Source: Hymenobacter sp. YC55
GTDB lineage: Bacteria > Bacteroidota > Bacteroidia > Cytophagales > Hymenobacteraceae
Reading direction: 5' to 3'
Assembly: GCF_029433095.1 (NCBI RefSeq)
Contig: NZ_JARNTX010000001.1
Coordinates: forward strand, 1,674,001 to 1,738,000
Length of the DNA stretch: 64,000 bases
Position 1 is the first letter of the stretch. The number at the start of each line of letters is the position of its first letter. Positions 34,598-45,124 of this stretch are shown one piece after another. The translations under genes were made by a program, and so were the position numbers. The notes under the pieces are model-generated. The model saw only the letters and a program-made list of their open reading frames with translations. It ran no database searches and had not been told where the DNA came from.

Positions 34598-36043
34598 TTA
34601 CCGCTTAACAGGGGGCTTGCGGGCTGGAGCGGTTCTGCCGGCGGGTGCGGCACCTTCGGCTACTTGCTGGCCGTTGCGGAAGTTCTTTTTCTCTTGCACG
34701 GTTTTGCCGTCAGGGCCGAAATACGTCCAGGTGCCTGATTCTTTGCCATTGCGGTAAAAGCCCGTGACTTCAGGCGTGCCGTCTTCGCGCAACTGCCGGT
34801 AGTTGCCCATTTTCAGGCCTTTTACATAAGTGGTTTCAGCTTTCAACTTACCTGAGGCGTAAAACTCCTGGCCTAAACCAGTGGATTTGCCGTTTTCGTA
34901 GAGCACTTTGCTTTGGATAGTGCCGGTAGGGTAATAGGCCAGTTTTTCACCAGCCAAACGCCCGTTGACATACGTTTCCTGGCTAGCTACTTGCTTGCCG
35001 CCTGGGTGAAAAGTGCGCCATTGCCCTACGGGTACCCCATTTTTGTACTGCTGTTCGGCTTTCGGCAAGCCGTCTTCGAAGTACATCGTGATTTTGCGGT
35101 CCTTACCTTGGTTGGCGTAGTCGATTTTCTGCTCTGGCTTGCCTGATTCGTAGAAGTCTTGTTGCGTGCCAATCAGTACTCCCTGGCGGTAGGTCTGCTG
35201 GCTCTTAAGGGCCCCACTCTCATAATATGATTTAGCCGGCCCATCGAGCATAGAAGAACCGCCGGTTAGGTTGCGGGCCTGCTTGGTCAGGTCGTCGCCG
35301 AGTGGGTTCTTCACGGCCCGACCCGCAAAGTTGCCGGCTACGGAAGTGCCTTCGGTGCGCAGCTTGCCCGAGCGGTAATAGCTGCGGTAGGTGCCTTTGC
35401 CGGATTTGTCGGCCAGGACTTCGGTTTCCTTTTGGCCGTTGTCGTAGTACGTGGTGTAGGGACCAGCCAGCAGTCCTTTGGCGAAGGTAGCCTCGCTTTG
35501 CAGCTGGCCATTTTCGTAATAGGTTTTCACCGGACCGTTGGCTTGCCCGTTTTGGTAGGTGATTTCCACCTTGGTCTTGCCCGACGGATACAGTTCCTTT
35601 ACGGCTCCGGCTGGCTGCCCGTTGGTAAGCGTAGTTTCCAGCTTTACGCGGCCATCAGGGTACAAATAGCGCAGTAAGCCCGTTGGCTGGTCGTTTTCGT
35701 AGGTGCCTTCTTGGGCCAGTTTGCCGGTATCGTAGTAGGTTTTGAACGGGCCTTGGCGTATTCCATCAGCATACGTGACTTCCAGCCGCCGTCCGCCATT
35801 AGGGTGAAACTCGACATAGGCAGAATCGCGCTTGCCGCCAGCGTAGCGGGTTTGCGCCTCTAATTTGCCGGAGTAGTAAAAACGCTTGTACGGCCCTTCC
35901 ATAAGCGTGTCGCCGGCCACTACAGCCGAGTAGATTTCACGCTTATGGGTGTTGGTAGAGTCGAAATAAGTGGTGAAGCGTCGCAGCGTTTGCGCATGAG
36001 CGGCGGTGGAAAGCAGAAGCAGAAGAAGCGTAATTCGTTTCAT
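34598..36043 (-). CDS. Secreted YwqK/MORN-like repeat protein
   Basis: The 481-residue protein has a signal peptide (MKRITLLLLLLSTAAHAQ) and about 16 tandem repeats of roughly 23 residues of the pattern G-x2-K-x-YY-x-x-G-x-L-x-x-E-x-x-Y-x-x-G. Examples are GPFKTYYDTGKLAQEGTY and GLGQEFYASGKLKAETTY. An irregular 26-residue insert interrupts the array after repeat 8. The repeats are those annotated as YwqK antitoxin-like or MORN-type, but here the protein is exported and has no toxin beside it. The tail is Ala/Pro/Arg-rich (PAGRTAPARKPPVKR). The ATG at 36043 starts the signal peptide. Function is unknown; a surface or structural role is likely. Confidence 0.8.
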   Translation of the reverse strand: MKRITLLLLLLSTAAHAQTLRRFTTYFDSTNTHKREIYSAVVAGDTLMEGPYKRFYYSGKLEAQTRYAGGKRDSAYVEFHPNGGRRLEVTYADGIRQGPFKTYYDTGKLAQEGTYENDQPTGLLRYLYPDGRVKLETTLTNGQPAGAVKELYPSGKTKVEITYQNGQANGPVKTYYENGQLQSEATFAKGLLAGPYTTYYDNGQKETEVLADKSGKGTYRSYYRSGKLRTEGTSVAGNFAGRAVKNPLGDDLTKQARNLTGGSSMLDGPAKSYYESGALKSQQTYRQGVLIGTQQDFYESGKPEQKIDYANQGKDRKITMYFEDGLPKAEQQYKNGVPVGQWRTFHPGGKQVASQETYVNGRLAGEKLAYYPTGTIQSKVLYENGKSTGLGQEFYASGKLKAETTYVKGLKMGNYRQLREDGTPEVTGFYRNGKESGTWTYFGPDGKTVQEKKNFRNGQQVAEGAAPAGRTAPARKPPVKR

Positions 36044-36381
36044 AAGGACAAGAACGCACGAAAACTTGGCAAAGTGCATATTGGCAAGCTACAGCTGATT
36101 TCGTGCCATAGACGGCAACAGGTAGCTTCTACCACCAACCACCCGTGCAGAGTAAGTGAGCAAACTCATACAGTGCCTCCCTTTCAATTCGTACCTCACA
36201 AACAATTACCCTTATACCAGTAAGCATTAGGATACGAAAGGCCCGCAGCTTTTCAACTACGGGCCTTCGTGGATAAGCCTATCAAATAAGTACTCTGGCG
36301 GTAGCCATTCGTGAGACGCAAACCGAGCCCCCGGCCCTGAATCGGCTAGCTCCATCCTTGGAGGAGACTAGCCGTGAGACG
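36044..36381. other. Intergenic stretch with two hairpins downstream of gltD
   Basis: No gene is seen in these 338 bp. Two hairpins lie here: one at 36234-36270 (CGAAAGGCCCG paired with CGGGCC-TTCG, one bulge) and one at 36343-36374 (CGGCTAG/CTAGCCG with inner CTCC/GGAG). Either could end the minus-strand gltB-gltD message. The YwqK-repeat promoter must lie at the left edge. Confidence 0.55.
36234..36270 (-). terminator. Likely terminator of the gltBD message
   Basis: GC-rich stem ACGAAAGGCCCG with CGGGCCTTCGT (one bulged base) and a 14-nt loop, about 110 bp past the gltD stop. It is the better of the two hairpins in this gap. Confidence 0.55.
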
Positions 36382-37857
36382 CTACACCGAGGCGAACATG
36401 GGCTCCGCATCCTTGGTCGGCAACACGGTTTTGCCCATCAAGAACTTATCTACTTGGCGAGCAGCTTCCCGGCCTTCTGAAATAGCCCACACCACCAACG
36501 ACTGACCCCGCCGCATGTCTCCAGCCGCAAACACGCGCGCCACACTGGTCTGGTAAGCTTTTTCGGTGGCTTGCACGTTGCCGCGGCCATCTAGCGCCAC
36601 ACCAAGCTGCTCAAGCATGCCGTTGGCTTGCGGATGCAGGAAACCCATGGCCAGGAAAATACGCTGACATGGCACTTCCCGCTCCGAGCCTTGTATTTCC
36701 TGAAACTTGATTGGACGACCCATCACGTCGGTTTCCCAAGTCACGTCGGTGATGCGCAGTGCCCGCAGGTTGCCATTTCCGTCGCTCAAAAACTCTTTGG
36801 TATTGATGCCCCAGTACCGCTGGCAACCTTCCTCGTGCGAGGAAGTGGTTTTAAGCACCATCGGGTAGTTGGGCCAGGGCATGTGCGCAGTGCGCTCTTT
36901 GGGTGGCTGAGCGAGCAACTCGAACTGCGTGACGGAAGCGGCACCCTGCCGGTTGGAGGTGCCCACGCAGTCGGAACCCGTGTCGCCACCACCAATCACA
37001 ATTACGTCCTGCCCAGTCACGATGATAGGTTCCTGCTCTACGGCACGCGCGCTTACGCGCTTGTTTTGCTGCTTCAGGAAGTCCATGGCGAAGTGAATGC
37101 CCGGTAAGTCGCGGCCCGGGAGGGGCAAGTCGCGCGGGATGGTGGAGCCGCCCGTCAGCACTACGGCGTCGAATTCGCGAAGCAGCGTATCGGCCGGTAC
37201 GTCCTTGCCGATTTCGGTATTGCAACGGAAGATTACGCCTTCTTCTTCCATCAAACTGATGCGGCGTTCTACCACCCATTTTTCCAGCTTGAAATCGGGG
37301 ATGCCGTAGCGTAGCAGCCCGCCCGGCATGTCGTCGCGCTCAAATACCGTGACGGTGTGGCCCGCCTTGTTGAGCTGCGCTGCGGCCGCCAAACCCGCTG
37401 GCCCGGAGCCAACCACGGCCACCGTCTTACCCGACTTTAGCAGCGGAGCCGAAGGCCGGACCAGACCTTTCTGGAACGCTGTTTCAATGATGTGCTTCTC
37501 GATTTCCTCGATAGCCACAGGCGGCCGGTTGATGCCCAGCACGCAAGCCGATTCGCAGGGAGCCGGACAAATCCGACCGGTGAATTCGGGGAAGTTATTG
37601 GTGGAAATCAGCACGCGATACGCTTCTTCCCAATCCTGCCGATACACCGCGTCGTTAAACTCGGGAATGATGTTGCCTAATGGGCAGCCCGAGTGGCAAA
37701 ACGGCACGCCGCAGTCCATACATCGCGCGGCTTGGTGGTTGAGCTGCTCGGGCGAGTAGAGCCCCACAAACTCCTTGTAGTTACTAATACGCTCTTGCGG
37801 GGCCACCTTGGCCGGTAGCTCCCGGTCGAATTGTTTGAAGCCGGTGACGTGTCCCAT
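36382..37857 (-). CDS. gltD: Glutamate synthase, small (beta) subunit
   Basis: The 491-residue flavoprotein passes electrons from NADPH to the large subunit for glutamate formation from glutamine and 2-oxoglutarate. The N-terminal Fe-S region shows CMDCGVPFCHSGCPLGN and RICPAPCESACVLGI. The FAD site is AVVGSGPAGLAAAAQL near 148, the NADPH site VIVIGGGDTGSDC near 290, and a C-terminal VFAAGDMRRGQSLVVWAI motif follows. Length is normal. It is downstream of gltB by 137 bp on the same strand, so the two are an operon. Confidence 0.95.
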   Translation of the reverse strand: MGHVTGFKQFDRELPAKVAPQERISNYKEFVGLYSPEQLNHQAARCMDCGVPFCHSGCPLGNIIPEFNDAVYRQDWEEAYRVLISTNNFPEFTGRICPAPCESACVLGINRPPVAIEEIEKHIIETAFQKGLVRPSAPLLKSGKTVAVVGSGPAGLAAAAQLNKAGHTVTVFERDDMPGGLLRYGIPDFKLEKWVVERRISLMEEEGVIFRCNTEIGKDVPADTLLREFDAVVLTGGSTIPRDLPLPGRDLPGIHFAMDFLKQQNKRVSARAVEQEPIIVTGQDVIVIGGGDTGSDCVGTSNRQGAASVTQFELLAQPPKERTAHMPWPNYPMVLKTTSSHEEGCQRYWGINTKEFLSDGNGNLRALRITDVTWETDVMGRPIKFQEIQGSEREVPCQRIFLAMGFLHPQANGMLEQLGVALDGRGNVQATEKAYQTSVARVFAAGDMRRGQSLVVWAISEGREAARQVDKFLMGKTVLPTKDAEPMFASV

Positions 37858-37994
37858 GACGTGTAGTTTTTGAGGTTAGCAGACGCAAGAAGGGGTGTCT
37901 GCTGCTTGCGGAAGTTTTTATGATTGGTAATGCTGACCTCTCAATGAAGCGGCACGACACTTCGCGCCGCTTCATGAGCTTATCGGTAGTAGCG

Positions 37995-40900
37995 TTATTG
38001 CACCGCCACCTTCTGCGCGGCTTGCAGCACGCGCTTGTATTCGATGGGGAACACTTTGACGAATTTGCTGGCTTCGGTAGCCCAGTTGTCGAGCAGGAAG
38101 GAGGCCCGGCGGCTCTGCGTCAGTTGCACGTGGCGCTGCAGCAAAGTCCGGATAACTTTCTCGTCTTCTTCCTCCAAGCCTTCCAAGTCCACCATTTCCT
38201 GATTGCAGTTCACCGGGAACGTGCCGTGTGGGTCATATACCCACGCAATACCGCCGCTCATACCGGCCGCGAAGTTGCGGCCCGTTTCGCCTAGGATGAG
38301 GGCACGGCCACCGGTCATGTATTCGCAGCCATGGTCACCTATGCCCTCCACGACGGCCGTGGCACCGGAGTTCCGTACCGCGAAACGCTCGCCGGCTTGT
38401 CCGCGCACAAACAGCTCGCCGGAAGTAGCTCCATATAGGGCTACGTTACCGATGATGATATTCTGGTCGGGCTCGAAGCGGCTGTCAGCGGCAGGGAAGA
38501 TGGCCAAGCGCGCCCCTGAGAGGCCTTTGCCAACATAGTCGTTGGCTTCGCCTTCCAGACTGAAGGTTAGACCGTTGGCAGAGAAAGCCCCAAAGCTTTG
38601 GCCAGCCGAACCACGGAAATTGAAGTTGATGGTGTTATCGGGCAGGCCAGGTGCTCCGTAGCGCTTGCATATCTCGTTCGAGAGCAGCGCCCCAATAGTA
38701 CGGTCCGTGTTCTGAACGTCGAAGTTGCCAAAAACCGGTGTAGCTTCTTCGAGAGCAGGTTGCGCAGCTTCTAGCAGCTTCCAGTCCAGCACGTTGGTTA
38801 GGCCGTGGTCTTGGCCTTCGCTGTTGTAGGCAGTGGTACCGGCTGGCGAAGGAGCAGGGTGCAACATGCCGCTCAAATCAACATGCTTGGCTTTCCAATG
38901 CAGCAAATCTTCGCGCACTTTCAGGAATTGCGCCTTGCCTATCATTTCGTTTACCGTCCGGAAGCCGAGTTGCGCCATGATTTCGCGCAAGTCTTCGGCC
39001 AAGAACTGGAAAAGGGCCACAATGTGCTCGGGCTGCCCGCTGAACAGCTTGCGCAGTTCCGCATCCTGGGTAGCTACGCCCACCGGGCAGGTGTTGAGGT
39101 GGCACTTGCGCATCATAATGCAGCCGCCAGCTACCAGCGCAGCAGTGGCTACGCCCCATTCCTCGGCACCAAGCAGCGCTGCAACGGCCAAGTCCTTACC
39201 AGTTTTCAGCTGCCCATCGGTCTGCAGCACCACGCGGCTACGCAAGCCGTTGCGCACCAGCGTTTGGTGTGCTTCGGCCAGGCCAAGCTCCCACGGCAAA
39301 CCGGCGTGCTTGATTGAGCTAAGGGGCGACGCACCCGTGCCACCGTCGTAGCCGGCTATCAGAATCACGTCGGCGTGGGCTTTGGCAACCCCGGCCGCAA
39401 TAGTGCCGACACCTGCCTTGCTCACCAGCTTCACGTTGATGCGGGCGGCGCGGTTGGCGTTTTTCAGGTCGAAGATGAGTTGCGCCAAATCCTCAATCGA
39501 ATAGATGTCGTGGTGGGGTGGGGGCGAAATGAGGCCCACACCAGGCGTGGCATGGCGTACGCGCGCAATCCACTCGTCTACCTTGTGGCCGGGCAACTGG
39601 CCGCCTTCACCGGGCTTAGCGCCCTGCGCCATCTTGATTTGTAGCTCGTCGGCATTGGTGAGGTAGTTGGCCGTTACTCCGAAGCGGGCCGAAGCTACTT
39701 GCTTGATGGCCGAGCGCATCGAGTCACCGTTAGCCATTTTCTCGTAGCGCAGCGGGTCTTCGCCACCTTCTCCGGTGTTGCTTTTGCCGCCGATGCGGTT
39801 CATGGCAATAGCCAGCGTGCTGTGCGCCTCGTGCGAAATCGAGCCAAACGACATGGCCCCCGTGGCAAAGCGCTTCATGATGCCCGATGCTGGCTCTACT
39901 TCCTCTAGCGGCACTGGCTCGCGGTGGCGGGCAAAGCCAAGCAAGCCCCGCAGCGTGAACAGCTTATCAGCCTGTTCGTTTACAATGCTGGCATACTGCT
40001 GATAAGTGGTGTAGTTGTTGGTGCGCGTGGCTAATTGCAACAGGTGTACCGTCTGCGGATTAAACAAGTGTGCTTCGCCGCGGCGCTTCCACTGGTAGAG
40101 GCCGCCTTCCGGCAGCAGCGGAACGTCCGCTTTCTCGTCGCCGAAACCCTTGAAGTGCTTGTACAGCGTTTCACGGGCCAGTTCATCGAGCCCGAGGCCA
40201 CCTATGCGCGTTACGGCCCCGGTGAAATACCGGTTCACTACGCTTTGGTTGATGCCGAGAATCTCGAACACCTGCGCCCCGTGATACGACTGCAACGTGG
40301 AAATGCCCATCTTCGAGAAGATCTTAAGCAATCCGTCGCACACCGCCTTCAGGTAATTCTTGGTCAGCGTGTAGTAATCCAGGGATGTTTCCAGCTTACC
40401 CGCTTCGAGCATGGTGCGCAAGCTAGCCAAGGCCAGATACGGGTTGATGGCTGTGGCGCCGAATGCCAGCAACGTAGCAAAGTGGTGCACTTCCCATACG
40501 TCGCCTGCTTCTGCTACCAGTCCTACTTCGCCGCGCAACCCTTTCTTCACCAGATGGTGATGCACCGCCGACACGGCCAGCAACGACGGAATAGGCGCGT
40601 GCTCCGAGTCAATGGCCCGGTCCGATAAAATCAGTACCTCGAATTTGTCGTGCACCGCATCTTCGGCGTAGCGACAAAGACGCTCCAGGCCGTTTTGCAA
40701 AGAGCCGGGTTGCCCATCGGCCTTGAAATAAGTTTGTAGAGTTTTTGCATGAAAGTGCCCGGTGTCAATGCTGCGCAGCTTTTCCAGCTCGTGGTTGGTA
40801 AGCACTGGCTGCCGCAAAGCCACGCAGTGACAGTGCATTTTGTTTTCGTCGAAGGTGTTGCCGTTGTTGCCGATGAACGTAGCTAAGCTCATTACCAGCC

Positions 40901-42521
40901 GCTCCCGGATCGGGTCAATGGGCGGGTTGGTTACCTGCGCAAAAAACTGCTTGAAGTAGCTGGCAATGTGCTGGGGCTGATCGGAAAGCACGGCCAGCGG
41001 CACGTCGGTACCCATCGAGCCTACGGGCTCCTTGCCATCCAGCGCCATCGGCTTCAAGATGGTTTCCAGGTCCTCGCGCGTGTAGCCAAACACCTGCTGG
41101 TACTTGAACACCGAGTCGGCGGCCAAGTCCGTGAACACCTGCCGGGGCTCTGGCAACTCCTCTAGCCGGATTTTGTAGTTCTCCAGCCACTGTCCGTACG
41201 GCTGCCGGCCCGCAAGGTCGGCTTTGATTTCCTCGTCGGTGATGATTTGACCGGCTACTGTATCCACCAAGAACATCTTGCCGGGCTGCAAGCGGCCCTT
41301 CTGCAACACGGTTTTCTCTGGAATAGCTAATACACCGGCTTCCGAGGCCATAATCACGCGGCCATCGTCGGTGATGACGTAGCGCAGGGGGCGCAGGCCG
41401 TTGCGGTCCAGCATGGCCCCAATGATGCGGCCATCGGTGAAGGTGAGAGCCGCCGGGCCATCCCAGGGCGACATAAATGTGGCATGGAACTCGTAGAAAG
41501 CCTTCTTCAGCGGATCCATCTGCTCGTTGCCGTCCCAGGCTTCGGGCACCAGCATCATCATGACGTGGGGCAAAGAACGACCCGAATGCACCAGTACCTC
41601 AATGATGTTGTCGAGGCAAGCCGAATCCGACTGACCGTCATCGATAACAGGCAGCAGCATTTCCATTTCCTCGGCCGTAAAGTACGGCGAAGCATAGGAG
41701 CGTAGTCCCGAATAAAACCAGTTTAAGTTGCCAGTGAGCGTGTTAATTTCGCCGTTGTGCGCCAGCATACGAAATGGCTGCGCTAGCTTCCACGACGGGA
41801 ATGTATTAGTGGAAAAGCGCGAATGCACCATGCCAAAGGCCGATTTCACCCGCTCGTCCGACAAATCGGGGAAGTAGCCGCGCACTTGCAACGAGGTCAG
41901 CTGGCCCTTGTATACGATAACGCGGCTGGAGAGCGAAGCAAAGTAAAAGTCACCCGCGTCGTCCTTAAGAGTTTCTTTGGCAGTTTTGGCAATCAAGCGG
42001 CGCAAGACAAACAATTTGCGCTCGAAATCTTCGCCTACCGCTAAGCCATTGGGCTTGGCCACAAACACCTGCTCCATGTCGGGCTCGGCTGCTAGGGCGG
42101 TCGTACCAATGCCTTTCTGATTGACGGGCACCTTGCGGTAACCTAGCACGCGCAAGCCTAATCGCTCGGCGGCTTTATTAATAAGGTTATGACAGGAGGC
42201 TTTCGCAGCAATACGCTTAGGCAGAAAGACCATGCCCACGCCATAGTAGCCGGGTTCGGGCAAGTGAATATCCAGCGCTAAGCATTCTTCCATGAAGAAC
42301 TCATGCGGAATTTGGAGCAAAATGCCGGCCCCATCACCAGAGTCGGCGTCGCAGCCGCAAGCGCCGCGGTGCTCCATATTTTCCAGAATGGTTAGCGCAT
42401 CAGGAATAGTTTGATGCGAGCGGCGGCCATGAATGCTGGTAACAAAGCCAGTGCCGCAGGAATCGTGCTCGAACTCGGGGCGGTAAAGGCCCATAGATTG
42501 GCCAGGAGCGGAAGTTTCCAT
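37995..42521 (-). CDS. gltB: Glutamate synthase, large (alpha) subunit
   Basis: The 1508-residue enzyme has the four usual parts: class II glutaminase domain with nucleophile Cys22 in HDSCGTGF (so a 21-residue propeptide is removed), a central domain, the FMN/3Fe-4S synthase domain with GEGGQLPGHKVDEWIARVR and the cluster Cys motif MMRKCHLNTCPVG, and a GXGXG C-terminal domain. It makes two glutamates from glutamine and 2-oxoglutarate in ammonium assimilation. Length is typical. Together with gltD it forms the NADPH-dependent enzyme. The ATG at 42521 leaves the correct propeptide length. Confidence 0.96.
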   Translation of the reverse strand: METSAPGQSMGLYRPEFEHDSCGTGFVTSIHGRRSHQTIPDALTILENMEHRGACGCDADSGDGAGILLQIPHEFFMEECLALDIHLPEPGYYGVGMVFLPKRIAAKASCHNLINKAAERLGLRVLGYRKVPVNQKGIGTTALAAEPDMEQVFVAKPNGLAVGEDFERKLFVLRRLIAKTAKETLKDDAGDFYFASLSSRVIVYKGQLTSLQVRGYFPDLSDERVKSAFGMVHSRFSTNTFPSWKLAQPFRMLAHNGEINTLTGNLNWFYSGLRSYASPYFTAEEMEMLLPVIDDGQSDSACLDNIIEVLVHSGRSLPHVMMMLVPEAWDGNEQMDPLKKAFYEFHATFMSPWDGPAALTFTDGRIIGAMLDRNGLRPLRYVITDDGRVIMASEAGVLAIPEKTVLQKGRLQPGKMFLVDTVAGQIITDEEIKADLAGRQPYGQWLENYKIRLEELPEPRQVFTDLAADSVFKYQQVFGYTREDLETILKPMALDGKEPVGSMGTDVPLAVLSDQPQHIASYFKQFFAQVTNPPIDPIRERLVMSLATFIGNNGNTFDENKMHCHCVALRQPVLTNHELEKLRSIDTGHFHAKTLQTYFKADGQPGSLQNGLERLCRYAEDAVHDKFEVLILSDRAIDSEHAPIPSLLAVSAVHHHLVKKGLRGEVGLVAEAGDVWEVHHFATLLAFGATAINPYLALASLRTMLEAGKLETSLDYYTLTKNYLKAVCDGLLKIFSKMGISTLQSYHGAQVFEILGINQSVVNRYFTGAVTRIGGLGLDELARETLYKHFKGFGDEKADVPLLPEGGLYQWKRRGEAHLFNPQTVHLLQLATRTNNYTTYQQYASIVNEQADKLFTLRGLLGFARHREPVPLEEVEPASGIMKRFATGAMSFGSISHEAHSTLAIAMNRIGGKSNTGEGGEDPLRYEKMANGDSMRSAIKQVASARFGVTANYLTNADELQIKMAQGAKPGEGGQLPGHKVDEWIARVRHATPGVGLISPPPHHDIYSIEDLAQLIFDLKNANRAARINVKLVSKAGVGTIAAGVAKAHADVILIAGYDGGTGASPLSSIKHAGLPWELGLAEAHQTLVRNGLRSRVVLQTDGQLKTGKDLAVAALLGAEEWGVATAALVAGGCIMMRKCHLNTCPVGVATQDAELRKLFSGQPEHIVALFQFLAEDLREIMAQLGFRTVNEMIGKAQFLKVREDLLHWKAKHVDLSGMLHPAPSPAGTTAYNSEGQDHGLTNVLDWKLLEAAQPALEEATPVFGNFDVQNTDRTIGALLSNEICKRYGAPGLPDNTINFNFRGSAGQSFGAFSANGLTFSLEGEANDYVGKGLSGARLAIFPAADSRFEPDQNIIIGNVALYGATSGELFVRGQAGERFAVRNSGATAVVEGIGDHGCEYMTGGRALILGETGRNFAAGMSGGIAWVYDPHGTFPVNCNQEMVDLEGLEEEDEKVIRTLLQRHVQLTQSRRASFLLDNWATEASKFVKVFPIEYKRVLQAAQKVAVQ

Positions 42522-42650
42522 AACGGTGTAGAGGATGTGAAGCAGCGGAAGCTATGGCTGGCAGAAGGTCCGCGAAAGGAAAATCATCGAACTCAATCTG
42601 CAGAACTCATGGCGCACACTGCCCTGACTGAATCTACAATAACAATAAGA

Positions 42651-42680
42651 AAGCTCCGACCCAAAAAAGGACCGGAGCTT
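42651..42680 (-). terminator. Terminator downstream of the thiolase gene
   Basis: Stem AAGCTCCG (42651-42658) with CGGAGCTT (42673-42680). Read on the minus strand it has a T-rich loop and is followed by TTCTTATTGTT. It lies about 110 bp after the thiolase stop and ahead of gltB. Confidence 0.65.
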
Positions 42681-42792
42681 CTCATGTTATTTCTAAAACC
42701 GTTAGTAGCGTCTCAAAAACGCAGAAAATGCGACGTATCAATGCATTTTCTGTAATCCAGCGGCCTCTATGATATTATTTCTAAAATCTATC

Positions 42793-43977
<1,185 letters not shown>

Positions 43978-44128
43978 AAAAAGAGGGGTGGGAATTGATT
44001 GAAACGAAGGACAAAGGTAAGTGCTTCACTTGGTGAAATAGTGCACTTGCCGTTCTGGTAGAGCCGCCAGTGCTATACGCAGGAATAGAACATCAAACGC
44101 ATTATTTCAATCCCACCAGCTGGTTGCT

Positions 44129-45124
44129 TCACCACGTTGGCTTGCCCGATTCGGGCTTGCGCGTGCTCTTGCGTGGCAGTTGCTGCAAATACTGCTGCTC
44201 TGCCGCTTCTAGGGCTTGCAACAACTGGCGGGCTTGGCCGCTGCTGATGTTCATTTGCTGCAACCGGGCCCGTTGGGTCTGTAGCTGGGCTTCATCTAGC
44301 GTTGCTGCTTCCGTGCCAGCGCGGTTGCTGACGCCCGACTTGGCTTCAGGGCCAGTTTCACTGTCACTTAACCCAAGAGTAGAACCAGGTTTAGAGCCTT
44401 GCGCTACATTACGCTCCGCTCCTTCGCCTGGCTTAAAGCTGCCATTAGCCGAGTTGCCGGGCGCCCCTGAAGGGCGATTTGGGTCGAACTGTCCGTTTTG
44501 GTCGGGGCGTGATTGGGGCGCATTGCGCGGCTCATTAGGTTGATTGGGGTCGTTGAGTTCTCCTTGTTTGTCCTGACCAGGACGGGGTGGGGGTTGGCTA
44601 GCCGGGTCTTGTTGGGTGTCTCGCTTAGTATCGGCGGTGGGAGGAGCACCAGCAGTGGCTGGAGGCGGAATACTAGGATCGTCACGCCGGCGCCGCAAAT
44701 AGTCACTGATCAACTCGTAGTTGTAGCGCGCTACTGCATTATTCGGATTAGCCAATAGTGCTTCTCGTAGTAGACGCAATGCCTGCGCATACTCGCCCTT
44801 ATCAGCCGCTAAAACCCCTAGTTGTTGTCGGGCTACGCTCCGCACTTGCGGTTGACGGCTAGTGAGTAGCCGGCCATAGGCAGCTCGCGCGGCCGTTACC
44901 TGCCCCGCCCGCGTGCTGGCATGGCCCCAGTTCAACAAAACGGCTTCGTCAGTAGCCCTTAGCTTTTCTACAGCTTCTCTGTAGAAAGTAGCTGCTACCG
45001 AGTAATTGCCACGCTGGTAGGCAGCTTGCGCTTTTTGTACTGCCTCATTGCGGTTATGAATGACATTTAAACCACCCCAACCACCGAATAACACTGAAAA
45101 GAAAAGTAGAATACCGGTTTTCAT
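44129..45124 (-). CDS. TPR protein, BatC-like
   Basis: The 331-residue protein has a short N-terminal hydrophobic segment (MKTGILLFFSVLFGGWGG) and TPR-like helices (residues about 28-150: AQAAYQRGNYSVAATFYREA, then LGVLAADKGEYAQALRLL in turn). A Pro/Gln/Asn-rich, low-complexity linker precedes a C-terminal helix with QARQLLQALEAAEQQYLQQL. That last helix and the TPR pattern match BatC-type partners of the von Willebrand-domain proteins. It overlaps the VWA gene by 4 bp (ATGA), so translation is coupled. It may help envelope or stress tolerance as in other Bat operons. The lack of other bat genes is unusual. Confidence 0.75.
   Translation of the reverse strand: MKTGILLFFSVLFGGWGGLNVIHNRNEAVQKAQAAYQRGNYSVAATFYREAVEKLRATDEAVLLNWGHASTRAGQVTAARAAYGRLLTSRQPQVRSVARQQLGVLAADKGEYAQALRLLREALLANPNNAVARYNYELISDYLRRRRDDPSIPPPATAGAPPTADTKRDTQQDPASQPPPRPGQDKQGELNDPNQPNEPRNAPQSRPDQNGQFDPNRPSGAPGNSANGSFKPGEGAERNVAQGSKPGSTLGLSDSETGPEAKSGVSNRAGTEAATLDEAQLQTQRARLQQMNISSGQARQLLQALEAAEQQYLQQLPRKSTRKPESGKPTW

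Noticed and set aside
42411..42755. A 114-codon plus-strand frame near the gltB start
   Set aside because: It covers the antisense of the gltB N terminus and the intergenic gap; gltB is unambiguous.
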